A stretch of DNA of 46,812 bases from Betaproteobacteria bacterium. Its GTDB lineage: Bacteria > Pseudomonadota > Gammaproteobacteria > Burkholderiales > SG8-39. The notes below the pieces were generated by a model. It was not told the origin of the DNA and made no database searches. It saw only the letters and a program-made list of their open reading frames with translations. Location: the NCBI GenBank assembly GCA_004298385.1, contig SCTX01000071.1, forward strand, positions 1-46,812. Direction: 5' to 3'. Both the position numbers and the translations under genes were made by a program. Positions within the stretch are counted from its first letter, which is position 1. Each line of letters opens with the position of its first letter. This document shows, piece by piece, positions 32,366 to 41,289 of this stretch.

Positions 32366-33205
32366 ATGAACATGGAAGACGAAAAACCGCATAAACCCAC
32401 CTTGCTCGAACGCCTCTCGGCGCTGATCATGCGCGAGCCGGAGGACCGCGAGCAGTTGATCCGGTTGCTGCACTCCGCCTACGAGCGCAACCTGCTCGAC
32501 TCCGAGGCGTTGTCGATGATCGAAGGCGTGCTGCAGGTGTCGGAGATGCAGGTGCGCGACATCATGGTCCCGCGCGCGCAGATGGATGTGGTCGACATCG
32601 GCGAGACGCCGGACAAGTTCATTCCGACGGTGATTTCGACGGCGCATTCGCGTTTCCCGGTGATCGACCGCGAGCGCGACAACGTCCTCGGCATCCTGCT
32701 CGCCAAGGATCTGCTGCACTACTACGCCGGCGAGGAGGAATTCGAGGTGCGCGAAATGCTGCGGCCGGCGGTGTTCGTGCCCGAATCGAAACGCCTTAAT
32801 GTGCTGCTGCGCGAATTCCGCGCCAGCCGCAATCACATAGCCATCGTGGTCGACGAATACGGCGGCGTCGCCGGCCTGGTGACCATCGAAGACGTGCTGG
32901 AGCAGATCGTCGGCGACATCGAGGACGAGTATGACTTCGACGAAACGGAAGACAACATCCTGCCCGAATCCAGCGGCCAGTACCGGGTCAAGGCGCAGAC
33001 CGAGATCACCGATTTCAACGAAGAATTCCGCACCAGTTTCGACGACGGGGAATATGACACCGTCGGCGGGCTGGTGATCAGCCGCTTCGGCCGCGTGCCC
33101 AAGCGCGGCGAGAGCATCGTCATCGACGGCCTCAGGTTCCAGGTAATGCGCGCCGACAGCCGCCGCCTGCACACCCTGCTGGTGCAAAAGCCACGGGATC
33201 AATGA
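32366..33205 (+). CDS. corC: CorC/HlyC-type CBS-domain transporter subunit
   Basis: The 279-residue protein begins MNMEDEKPHKPTLLERLSAL. Two CBS motifs (VRDIMVPRAQMDVVDI, then VREMLRPAVFVPESKRL) are followed by a CorC_HlyC transporter-associated domain near the C-terminus (YDTVGGLVISRFGRVP). CorC is linked to magnesium/cobalt homeostasis; no DUF21 membrane part is present, so this is the soluble form found next to lnt. A GTG at 32321 would add 15 residues. The stop overlaps lnt by ATGA. Confidence 0.92.
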   Translation: MNMEDEKPHKPTLLERLSALIMREPEDREQLIRLLHSAYERNLLDSEALSMIEGVLQVSEMQVRDIMVPRAQMDVVDIGETPDKFIPTVISTAHSRFPVIDRERDNVLGILLAKDLLHYYAGEEEFEVREMLRPAVFVPESKRLNVLLREFRASRNHIAIVVDEYGGVAGLVTIEDVLEQIVGDIEDEYDFDETEDNILPESSGQYRVKAQTEITDFNEEFRTSFDDGEYDTVGGLVISRFGRVPKRGESIVIDGLRFQVMRADSRRLHTLLVQKPRDQ

Positions 33206-34719
33206 ATCCCGTCGCCGCGGGATCGGGGAATCCCGTTGTATTGGGACCTGCGCCCGCCGCGCTCGCCGCCTTCCTGCTCGGCGCAGCCACGGTGCTGGGT
33301 TTCGCGCCCTTTGGCCTCGCGCCCCTGCCCATTTTTACCGCCGCCGGCCTGCTCTGGCTGTGGCAGGAGGCGAGCACGCCGCGCCGCGCGGCCGCGTCGG
33401 GCTTTGCCTTCGGCATGGGTCTGTTTCTCGCCGGCGTCAGTTGGGTCTATGTCAGCCTGCACTACTACGGCGCCATGCCGGCGCCGCTCGCCGCCATCGC
33501 TACCTTGCTCTTTTGCGCCCTTCTCGCGCTGTTTCCCTGCGCGACCGGCTATCTGCAAGCGCGGCTGCGCGTTTCGATCGCGACCAGGCAATTGCTGCTG
33601 ATCCCGGCGCTGTGGACGCTCGGCGAATGGCTGCGCGATTGGGTATTCACCGGCTTCCCCTGGCTCGCGTTCGGCTATTCACAGGCCGGTTCGCCGCTTC
33701 GCGCTTATGCCGCGCTCACCGGCGTATTCGGCCTGTCCTGGTTGGTATGGCTTTGCGCCGGACTGCTGCTTGCGCTGGCGCGCGCCAGAGGGCGCACCGC
33801 GGCGCTCGCCGGCCTCGCACTCGTCTTTGGCACAGGTTATGGCTTGAAGCGAATCGAGTGGACCCAAGCGCTAGGCGCGCCGATCACGGTGAGCCTGGCG
33901 CAGGGGAACATCCCGCAAGAGTTGAAATGGGATTCTGCGCGCTTCGCCGCCACGGTACAGTTGTACCAGCGCATGATACAGGGATCGGCGGCGCAACTCA
34001 CTGTCCTGCCCGAGACCGCCATTCCGCGCTTTCTTGACCTGCTCGATCCCGAATTACTGCGCACGCTTGCCCGGACGGCACGCAGCCACGGCGGCGATCT
34101 GATCATGGGACTACCGGTGCGCGATGCGTCCGGGCGCTATTACAACAGCGTGCTTAGCCTGGGCCTCTCTCCGACCCAGCGCTACGACAAGTTCCATTTG
34201 GTTCCGTTCGGAGAATTCATCCCGCCCGGTTTCGGCTGGGTGCTCTCGATACTGCAAATTCCGCTAAGCGATTTCTCCCGCGGCGGCGGCGCCCAGGCGC
34301 CGCTCGCCCTTGCCGGACAAAAAATCGCGGTCAATATCTGCTACGAGGATGCGTTCGGCGAGGAAATCATCCGCGCGCTCCCCGAGGCGACGCTACTCGT
34401 GAATGTTAGCAACGTCGCCTGGTTCGGCGATTCGCTCGCGCCGCACCAGCATCTGCAGATCGCGCAATTGCGCGCGCTCGAGACCGGCCGCAGCATGCTG
34501 CGTGCCACCAACACCGGCATGACCGCCATTATCGACCATCGTGGCAATATCGCCGCGTCCCTGCCGCCCTTCACTCAGGGCGCCTTGATCGGCACCGCGC
34601 AGGGCCGCAGCGGCGCCACGCCCTATGTGCGCTGGGGCAACGCGCCGGTGATAGCGCTCGCGCTCCTGGTCTGGGGCCTGCTCATGCTGCGCCGCAGGAA
34701 AGCGGCGGCGCCGGTATGA
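33202..34719 (+). CDS. lnt: Apolipoprotein N-acyltransferase
   Basis: Lnt adds the third acyl chain to lipoproteins in the inner membrane. The 505-residue protein has several N-terminal membrane segments and a C-terminal nitrilase-like domain. That domain carries the catalytic triad: Glu in LPETAIP, Lys in RYDKFHLVPFGEF and Cys in VNICYEDAFGEE. A final membrane helix ends the chain. It overlaps corC and the MFS gene by four bases each (ATGA), so the set is translationally coupled. Confidence 0.96.
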   Translation: MNPVAAGSGNPVVLGPAPAALAAFLLGAATVLGFAPFGLAPLPIFTAAGLLWLWQEASTPRRAAASGFAFGMGLFLAGVSWVYVSLHYYGAMPAPLAAIATLLFCALLALFPCATGYLQARLRVSIATRQLLLIPALWTLGEWLRDWVFTGFPWLAFGYSQAGSPLRAYAALTGVFGLSWLVWLCAGLLLALARARGRTAALAGLALVFGTGYGLKRIEWTQALGAPITVSLAQGNIPQELKWDSARFAATVQLYQRMIQGSAAQLTVLPETAIPRFLDLLDPELLRTLARTARSHGGDLIMGLPVRDASGRYYNSVLSLGLSPTQRYDKFHLVPFGEFIPPGFGWVLSILQIPLSDFSRGGGAQAPLALAGQKIAVNICYEDAFGEEIIRALPEATLLVNVSNVAWFGDSLAPHQHLQIAQLRALETGRSMLRATNTGMTAIIDHRGNIAASLPPFTQGALIGTAQGRSGATPYVRWGNAPVIALALLVWGLLMLRRRKAAAPV

Positions 34720-35924
34720 AATCGCATAACATGTCCGAAGCGACGCCGACATCATCGGTCCTGCCGTTCTTTCTGAGCTCCTTCGCCTGGAATTTCGCGC
34801 TGGGCATGACCTATCCCCTGGTGCCCCTGTACGCCCATCAGTTGGGCATGTCGGGCGTGGGCATCGGCACTCTAGTGGCGCTGCCGGTAGTGGTCCAGAT
34901 CAGCCTCAACCTCATCGGTGGCGCTTATACCGACCGGGTGGGCGGACGCAGCCTGATGCTTGCCTCCTTCGCGCTCACCGCGGGCGCGGGCGCGGTGTTC
35001 TTTTTCGCCGGCGGTTTCTGGCTGCTGCTGCTCGCGCAACTTCTCATGGTGATGTCGCGCGCGATGTACTGGCCCGCCTCACAGACGCTGGGCAGCGAAA
35101 TGCCCGGCGGGCGCAGCCTGCAGATGGGGCGGCTCAATGCCGTTACCAATGTCGGACAGATCGCCGGCATGGCTGGCGCCGGGGTTTTGCTGCTGCGGTT
35201 CGGCTTCGGCCCGTCGTTCCTGGTGCTCGCCGCGATGGGCGCGCTCGCGTTCGTCTTCGGCTATCGCGTGCCCCAAAAACGCAAGCACCCGGGGCGCAAG
35301 CCGCGGCGATTGTTCTCGGGATACGCCCAACTCATCCGCCTGCGCGTGTTTCCTTTCGCCATCATGTGCGCCTATATCTCGGCCCTGCCGTTTTCGCTCG
35401 GCTTGTCCTTCTACCCCATCCTGTTCGTCGAATACGGTTACGCCTCGGACGCAACCGGCAGCTTGCTCGCGCTGCGCGCCATCGGTTCCGCCCTGGCGGG
35501 TCTGGTCATCGCGCGCTATCTCGACTACTCCGCAAAACTAGCCGTGCCCTTCGCTTGCGCCATCGCGACGGCGCTGTCGGTGGGTTTGATCGCGAGTGCG
35601 CGCGAGGCCTGGATGATCGGCCTGTTAATGGCGACGGTCGGCCTCGCCTCCGGCATCATGACGCTGTTCGTCCAGATGCTGATCAGCGAGATCAGCACCG
35701 TCGACAACCGCGGATCGGCGCTCGCCCTGGGGGGGCTGGGCTGGGGGCTGTCGCATTTATCCACGCCCCTCGCCATGGGTTATCTCACGGACCGCCTGGG
35801 CATCCTGCCCGCGTTCCATATCCTCGGCGGCTTCGCCTTCCTATGGGCCATCGCCCTCATCCCGATGAACCGCTGGGCTTTGGCCAAACCGGATAGCAAA
35901 CGGGACAATCAGGCCAACTCATGA
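34716..35924 (+). CDS. Major facilitator superfamily transporter
   Basis: A 402-residue integral membrane protein with twelve likely helices in two halves. The loop between helices 2 and 3 carries GGAYTDRVGGRSLM, close to the MFS motif GxxxDRxGRR, and the second half repeats it as MGYLTDRLGILP. The substrate is unknown. It is coupled by ATGA to lnt before it and to the monooxygenase remnant after it. Confidence 0.9.
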   Translation: MKSHNMSEATPTSSVLPFFLSSFAWNFALGMTYPLVPLYAHQLGMSGVGIGTLVALPVVVQISLNLIGGAYTDRVGGRSLMLASFALTAGAGAVFFFAGGFWLLLLAQLLMVMSRAMYWPASQTLGSEMPGGRSLQMGRLNAVTNVGQIAGMAGAGVLLLRFGFGPSFLVLAAMGALAFVFGYRVPQKRKHPGRKPRRLFSGYAQLIRLRVFPFAIMCAYISALPFSLGLSFYPILFVEYGYASDATGSLLALRAIGSALAGLVIARYLDYSAKLAVPFACAIATALSVGLIASAREAWMIGLLMATVGLASGIMTLFVQMLISEISTVDNRGSALALGGLGWGLSHLSTPLAMGYLTDRLGILPAFHILGGFAFLWAIALIPMNRWALAKPDSKRDNQANS

Positions 35925-36139
35925 ACCTGCCCCCGAGCATACTGGACCAGTCTCCAATCATCAACAACCACACACCCGCGCGCGCCGTGATCGGCGATCC
36001 GCGCCAGGTGCGAGAGCGGCCGCCGCGATTGCGCGAGCAATTCAATGCCGACGAACTGATGCCCCTCACCATCACCGGCGGCTACGCCAGCCGCTTGAGG
36101 TCTTACGAATTGCCGGCGCGGGAATTCACATTGCAATGA
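35921..36139 (+). pseudogene. Luciferase-like monooxygenase with a large internal deletion
   Basis: The 72-residue frame starts MNLPPSILDQSPI, which is the N-terminus of LLM-class flavin oxidoreductases (SxLDQSPIP..., TPA), and then jumps at about residue 21 to VIGDPRQVRERPPRLREQF and DELMPLTITGGYASRLRSYE, the C-terminal end of the same family. Roughly 250 residues are missing. The deletion is in frame, and both coupled ATGA junctions with the MFS and GNAT genes are kept. The product cannot bind FMN as the full enzyme does. Confidence 0.7.
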
Positions 36140-36609
36140 AACAGTCGCGCAACCTGACGCTCAAGCTCGCCACGCCTGCGGATGCGGCGCCGATCGCGGC
36201 GATGTCGCGCGAGCTGATCGAGGCCGGCCTGCCCTGGTCATGGACGCCCGAGCGCGTGGCGCGCAACCTTGGCCAGCGCGAGACCCTGGTGCTGACGGCG
36301 CGCGACAGCGCGCGCCTGGCGGGTTTCGCCATCATGCAGTTCGGCGAACAGCGCGCGCACCTGTCGCTGCTCGCCGTGCGCCCCGATTACCAGCGCCGGG
36401 GCGTTGCCCGGCGCATGCTGGAATGGCTCACCGAATCCGCGCTCACCGCGGGCATCGCCAGCGTTCATCTGGAGCTGCGTGAAACCAACCTGGGAGCGCG
36501 CCGCTTCTATCTGCAGCAGGGCTTTGCCGAAACCGTGCGCATCCCCGGCTATTACCGCGGCGTCGAGACCGCGGTGCGCATGCTGCGCGAGATCCGCGTC
36601 AAGTCGTAG
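36136..36609 (+). CDS. GNAT-family acetyltransferase
   Basis: The 157-residue protein has the GNAT acetyl-CoA loop RPDYQRRGVARRMLEWL, a preceding strand HLSLLAV and the later ELRETNLGARRFYLQQGFA, typical of RimI-like N-acetyltransferases. The target is unknown. It is the last gene of the run corC-lnt-MFS-remnant, joined by ATGA. About 200 bases without a gene follow. Confidence 0.88.
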   Translation: MKQSRNLTLKLATPADAAPIAAMSRELIEAGLPWSWTPERVARNLGQRETLVLTARDSARLAGFAIMQFGEQRAHLSLLAVRPDYQRRGVARRMLEWLTESALTAGIASVHLELRETNLGARRFYLQQGFAETVRIPGYYRGVETAVRMLREIRVKS

Positions 36610-36816
36610 GACCGTGGGATACTCGTGGGCATCCAGTGGCGTCCTCGGCAGATGGACGGGCTACTCCAGGGACTTTGGTAGACCGGAAAAAACTGATGGG
36701 AAATTTGCCTGGATATTTGTCCTTGCCGGGCTAGGCCTCGCTCCGATGCAGATAGGAATGCAACTTGCCCAAGGTTGGCATATTATTGTTGCCGTGCACA
36801 TCAACAGGCGCTGACT

Positions 36817-39018
36817 GTGAATAGCGAAAAAAGCAGCAACTTGGCAGGCGACTTGTGGGGAGGTCTGGCGGCAATGCTGGTCGCTTTGCCGTCTGCGATC
36901 GCCTTCGGCGTGACGATTTTTTCCCCGCTGGGCGGGACTTACGCGGCACAGGGAGCGATCGCCGGAATTCTGGGAGTCACCGCCCTCGGCCTGATCGCGG
37001 GCGCTTTCGGTGGAACCAACCGCCTGATTACCGCGCCCTGCGCGCCCGCTGCGGCCGTGCTGTCGGCGCTCGCCATCCAATGGTCTCAAAACGGCATCAC
37101 GGCGGAATCCGTGGTGCTCATGCTAACCCTGATGGGACTTATTTGCGGCCTGATGCAGGTGGCCTTTGGCGCCGTCGGCCTCGGGCGCCTGATCAAGTAC
37201 ATGCCCTACCCGGTGGTCAGCGGCTACTTGAGCGGCGTCGGCATCATCATTATCGTCAGCCAGATTCCAAAATTCCTCGGCCTGCCGAAACAGACGTCCT
37301 TGTGGGAAGGGCTGGTGTCGCCGTCCTCATGGCAGTGGCAAGGCGTTGCTGTCGGGGCGGTAACGGTGATCGTCATGGCGATTGCGCCGAAGTTCACCAA
37401 GGCCGTCCCTGCCGCGATCCTCGCGCTCGCGGCCGGCGTCCTCGCCTACTTCGGCCTGGGCCTGGCGGATCCGGCGCTGTACACGCTCCCGGGAAACGCA
37501 CTGATCGTGGGGCCGCTTGGCGGCGGGGACGCCAGCTTCAGCGACGCGATCGCCGGACGCTGGAAGGCGATCGGAGACGTGGACGTCGCCCTGCTCGGCC
37601 GCTTGCTGGTCCCGGCGGCAACGCTGGCGGTCCTGCTCTCGATCGATACGCTCAAGACCTGCGTCGTGCTGGACGCGCTCACGCGGTCCCGCCATAACTC
37701 GAACCGGGAACTGATCGGACAGGGACTCGGCAACCTGGCCGCGTCGAGCATCGGGGGCGTACCGGGCGCGGGCCAGATGGGTGCCACGCTGGTCAACATG
37801 TCGAGCGGCGCGCAGACCCGGCTGTCGGGCCTGATCGAGGGCGCGCTGGCGCTGATCGCGTTCCTGATCCTGGGCGCGCTCATCGCCTGGGTGCCGATCG
37901 CGGCGCTCTCGGGCATCCTGATCGTTATCGGTTTTCGCATGATCGACCGCCACAGCCTGCAACTGCTGAAGGCGCGCACCACCATTCTCGATTTTGTCGT
38001 GATTGCCGCGGTGGTGGTGGTTGCGCTTACCTTCAGCCTGATCGCTGCTTCGGGCGCCGGCATCGCGCTTGCCATCATGCTGTTCATCCGTGAGCAGATC
38101 CGCGGATCGATCGTGCGCAGCAAGGCCTACGGCAATCAGATGTTTTCCAAGCGCGTGCGCCTGCCGGACGAGATGGCGATTCTGGAGCGGCGCGGCGACC
38201 ACACCGCGATCTTCGAGCTGCAGGGAAGCCTGTTCTTCGGCACCACCGACCAGCTATATACGATCCTCGAACCCGAACTCAAGACGCGCACCTACATCAT
38301 CCTCGACATGCGGCGGGTGCAATCGGTTGACCTTACCGCGGTGCACATGATCGAACAGATCGAGAGCACGCTCGCCGAACGCGGCGCATTCCTCATCTTC
38401 AGCCACCTTCCCGGAAATGTCCCCAGCGGCCAGGATATGCGCCAATACTTCGACCAGGTCGGTCTGGTGAAAGCGGAGCGGCGCATCCAGACCTTCGACG
38501 AGCTCGACGAAGCGCTGGAGTGGGTCGAGGAACGCATCATCGAAGAAGAGCACCTCGAACGCCTGCAGGAAAAGCCGCTCGAACTGCGCGAGATCGACGT
38601 CTTCCTCGGCCGCAAGGAGTCCACCCTCGCCGCCCTCGAGTCGTGCATGGAAAAGCGCTCGTACAAAGCGGGGGAGAAGATATTCGCGCAAGGCGACGCC
38701 GGGGACGAGTTGTTCCTGATCCGACGCGGGGCGGTGCGCATCGTGCTGCCCCTGGCCGGCAAGCAGGGCCATCACCTGGCGACCTTCGGCCGCAGCGACT
38801 TTTTCGGCGAGATGGCTTTCCTCGATCCGGCGCCGCGTTCCGCCGACGCCATGGCGTTTACCGATACCGACCTGTTCGTGCTCTCGCGCAAGCGCTTCGA
38901 TACCCTGGCCGAAGAGCACAAGAAACTGGCGATCGGCCTGGTCTTGAGTGTCGCCAGGGTGCTTTCAATACGCCTGCGTTACGCCAATGCCGAATTGCGC
39001 GCGTTGCACATGTCCTGA
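36817..39018 (+). CDS. SulP anion transporter with STAS and cyclic-nucleotide domains
   Basis: The 733-residue protein has three parts. Residues 1 to about 430 are a SLC26/SulP membrane domain (GLAAMLVALPSAIAFGV, GGTNRLITAPCAPAAAVLSAL, LIKYMPYPVVSGYLSG). The STAS domain follows (TAIFELQGSLFFGTTDQLY, ILDMRRVQSVDLTAVHMIEQ). A C-terminal cNMP-binding domain ends it, with the phosphate-binding FGEMAFLDPAPRSADAM whose Arg is intact. The start is a GTG (NSEKSSNLAG follows); the frame begins at a TTG 42 bases earlier. It is likely a sulfate, bicarbonate or other anion transporter. The cNMP domain suggests second-messenger control. Confidence 0.9.
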   Translation: MNSEKSSNLAGDLWGGLAAMLVALPSAIAFGVTIFSPLGGTYAAQGAIAGILGVTALGLIAGAFGGTNRLITAPCAPAAAVLSALAIQWSQNGITAESVVLMLTLMGLICGLMQVAFGAVGLGRLIKYMPYPVVSGYLSGVGIIIIVSQIPKFLGLPKQTSLWEGLVSPSSWQWQGVAVGAVTVIVMAIAPKFTKAVPAAILALAAGVLAYFGLGLADPALYTLPGNALIVGPLGGGDASFSDAIAGRWKAIGDVDVALLGRLLVPAATLAVLLSIDTLKTCVVLDALTRSRHNSNRELIGQGLGNLAASSIGGVPGAGQMGATLVNMSSGAQTRLSGLIEGALALIAFLILGALIAWVPIAALSGILIVIGFRMIDRHSLQLLKARTTILDFVVIAAVVVVALTFSLIAASGAGIALAIMLFIREQIRGSIVRSKAYGNQMFSKRVRLPDEMAILERRGDHTAIFELQGSLFFGTTDQLYTILEPELKTRTYIILDMRRVQSVDLTAVHMIEQIESTLAERGAFLIFSHLPGNVPSGQDMRQYFDQVGLVKAERRIQTFDELDEALEWVEERIIEEEHLERLQEKPLELREIDVFLGRKESTLAALESCMEKRSYKAGEKIFAQGDAGDELFLIRRGAVRIVLPLAGKQGHHLATFGRSDFFGEMAFLDPAPRSADAMAFTDTDLFVLSRKRFDTLAEEHKKLAIGLVLSVARVLSIRLRYANAELRALHMS

Positions 39019-39083
39019 GATCGCGACCAGCGCGTCCGGCCCTTCTTCGTCTTAGGCGCGCTTTTCGCGATCTCGGTCTCGGA

Positions 39084-39167
39084 GAAATAATAGCGCGGGT
39101 AATAAACGATCCTGGCCGGATCGCAATCGGCGAAGTCGACAACGATTTCAATGCGGGAAGGTGTCAT
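39084..39167 (-). pseudogene. Remnant of a hotdog thioesterase N-terminus
   Basis: MTPSRIEIVVDFADCDPARI followed by VYYPRYYF is the first strand and the active-site loop (FADCDPA.IVYYP) of 4-hydroxybenzoyl-CoA thioesterase relatives. The rest has been lost; the frame runs on as unrelated residues to 38979 inside the SulP gene. Confidence 0.6.
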
Positions 39168-39277
39168 TCAGGCGCCGATGAGCATGTAGTCGACGCCATG
39201 CTCGTTCGGTGCGCGCAGGAGAAGTTCAGGTCATCGACGCTGACAGGCCGGGCGTACTTTTGCTCGGTGTCCTTCAC
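39168..39277 (-). pseudogene. Remnant of a nucleotidyltransferase N-terminus with a 1-base shift
   Basis: From a GTG at 39277 the minus strand reads [18 protein letters not shown]. In the next frame it continues [17 protein letters not shown] to a stop at 39168. This is the start of small nucleotidyltransferases (LLRALNEHGVxYLLIGAYA). The 110-base length is one short of a whole number of codons, consistent with a single-base deletion. The GTG lies 18 bases from the stop of the AMP-ligase gene upstream. Confidence 0.6.
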
Positions 39278-39294
39278 GCTAACGATTTCTTGAC

Positions 39295-40959
39295 TTACGC
39301 CGTAGGCAGCTTGTGCCCCTTAAAGTCCTCGCGCAGCTTGGTCTTCAGCAGTTTGCCCGTGGCGGTGTGCGGCAACTCCTGGACGAACACCACGTCGTCG
39401 GGCATCCACCACTTCGCGATCTTGCCCTCGTAGAACTTGAGCAGTTCCTCGCGCGTAACCTCGGCCCCGGGTTTCCTCACCACGATCAGGAGCGGACGCT
39501 CGTCCCACTTGGGGTGACGGCAGCCGATCACCGCCGCCTCCGCCACGGCCGGATGGCCAACCGCGATGTTTTCCAGCTCGATGGTGCTGATCCATTCGCC
39601 GCCGGTCTTGATCACGTCCTTGGAGCGGTCGGTGATCTGCATGTAACCGTCGGGGTCGATGCTGGCGACATCGCCGGTCGGGAACCAGCCTTGTCCTTTA
39701 GCGTCCGGACGCAGGGGGTCACCACCCTCGCCCTTGAAATAACTGCTGGTGATCCACGGGCCGCGCACCAGCAGGTCGCCGAACACCTTGCCGTCCCAGG
39801 GCAGCTCCTTGCCTTCGCCATCGACGATTTTCATGTCCGCGCCGAAGATGTTGCGGCCTTGCTTGGACTGGAGCGCGAGCTTCTGTTCTATCGACAGGGC
39901 GAGATGCTTGGCCTTGAAAGTGCACACGGTGCCGAGCGGGCTCATTTCGGTCATGCCCCAGGCATGCAAGACCTGCACGCCGTACTCCTCCTGGAAATTC
40001 CTGATCATCGCCGCGGGTGCGGCCGAGCCGCCGATCACCGTCCGGTTCATGGTGCTGAACTTGAGCTTGTTCTGTCCCATGTGCATCAATAGCGCGAGCC
40101 ATACGGTGGGTACGCCCGCCGATACCGTGACCCGCTCCGCCTCGAACAGTTCGTACAGGCTCTTGCCATCCAATTGTGCGCCCGGGAACACCAGCTTGGC
40201 GCCGACCATGGCGCAGCCATAGGGCAGGCTCCAGGCGTTGGCATGGAACATCGGCACCACCGGCAGCATCACATCGCGCGCGGAAATGTTGAGCGCATCG
40301 GGCAGCGCCGCCGCAAACGCATGGATCACCGTCGAACGGTGCGAGTACAACACGCCCTTGGGATTGCCGGTGGTGCCCGAGGTGTAGCACAGGGACGAGG
40401 CAGTGTACTCGTCCAGTTGCGGCCATTCGAAATTGCCGTTCTCGGCCGCGACCAGCTCCTCGTAACAAAGCAGATCGGAAACATGGATCTTCGGCATATG
40501 CGCGCGGCCGGTCATCGCGATCCAGCCTTTCACGCCCTTGCACGCAGGGGCGAGCTTCTCCACCAGCGGCGCGAAAGTGAGGTCGAATAGCACGTAGCCG
40601 TCTTCGGCATGGTTGACGATATAGACGAGTTGCTCGGCGAACAGGCGCGGGTTGACGGTGTGCATCACCGCTCCCATTCCCGAGATCCCGTAGAAGGCCT
40701 CGAAATGGCGGTAGCCGTTCCAGGCGAGGGTGCCGACCCGATCGCCCTCTCCTACGCCCAGCCGGACGAGCGCCTGCGCCAGTTGGCGCGCGCGCTTGTG
40801 CGCCTCGCGGTAGGTGTAACGGTGTATTGCGCCCGAGCCGTCGGCGGCCGGTCCTTCGACCGTGCGCGACGCGATTTCGGTGTCGCCATGGTGCCGGTCG
40901 GCGTGGACGATGAGCGAAGAAATAAGCAGGGGAATTTCCTGGATCAAGCCGCGCAGCAT
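39295..40959 (-). CDS. AMP-dependent acyl-CoA ligase
   Basis: A 554-residue member of the acyl-CoA synthetase family. Motifs are in order: the phosphate loop [70 protein letters not shown] and the C-terminal Lys in [12 protein letters not shown]. The sequence resembles the 3-(methylthio)propionyl/medium-chain CoA ligase branch, but no single substrate can be assigned. It would feed the FadJ-type enzyme and thiolase to the right. Confidence 0.92.
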   Translation of the reverse strand: MLRGLIQEIPLLISSLIVHADRHHGDTEIASRTVEGPAADGSGAIHRYTYREAHKRARQLAQALVRLGVGEGDRVGTLAWNGYRHFEAFYGISGMGAVMHTVNPRLFAEQLVYIVNHAEDGYVLFDLTFAPLVEKLAPACKGVKGWIAMTGRAHMPKIHVSDLLCYEELVAAENGNFEWPQLDEYTASSLCYTSGTTGNPKGVLYSHRSTVIHAFAAALPDALNISARDVMLPVVPMFHANAWSLPYGCAMVGAKLVFPGAQLDGKSLYELFEAERVTVSAGVPTVWLALLMHMGQNKLKFSTMNRTVIGGSAAPAAMIRNFQEEYGVQVLHAWGMTEMSPLGTVCTFKAKHLALSIEQKLALQSKQGRNIFGADMKIVDGEGKELPWDGKVFGDLLVRGPWITSSYFKGEGGDPLRPDAKGQGWFPTGDVASIDPDGYMQITDRSKDVIKTGGEWISTIELENIAVGHPAVAEAAVIGCRHPKWDERPLLIVVRKPGAEVTREELLKFYEGKIAKWWMPDDVVFVQELPHTATGKLLKTKLREDFKGHKLPTA

Positions 40960-41289
40960 GGTTTTTCTCCGATACAGACAGAAATTTTCCGCAGACGGCG
41001 CAAATTACCCTGCCGCGGAATCGGTGTCAATTAAGTCGTGGAACGCGCCATTACCCACGCCAAGGCTAATTTCTTCGTCGGCGGTTTCGCGCTCCGAGGC
41101 GGCGCCGGCGACGCAGGAAGTCGCGATGTACAACAGGAGCGGGAATTTGAACGAGCTGCCGACACGCTTCGATCTCGCGAGGAGCGAGCTCCGAGATCAC
41201 GTCGGCGCACATCGGCATGAGGAAGAATACGGCATGATGATGATCGATGCCGAGCGCGACAGCGCGTCTGGTGCAAGCCGCGGCCGCGC
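40960..41289. other. Gap with no recognisable gene
   Basis: Upstream of the ligase, GGAG stands just before its start codon. The rest holds minus-strand frames such as ALGIDHHHAVFFLMPMCADV and ISELAPREIEACRQLVQI in the gap, which look protein-like but match nothing I know. It may be another decayed gene. Confidence 0.35.
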
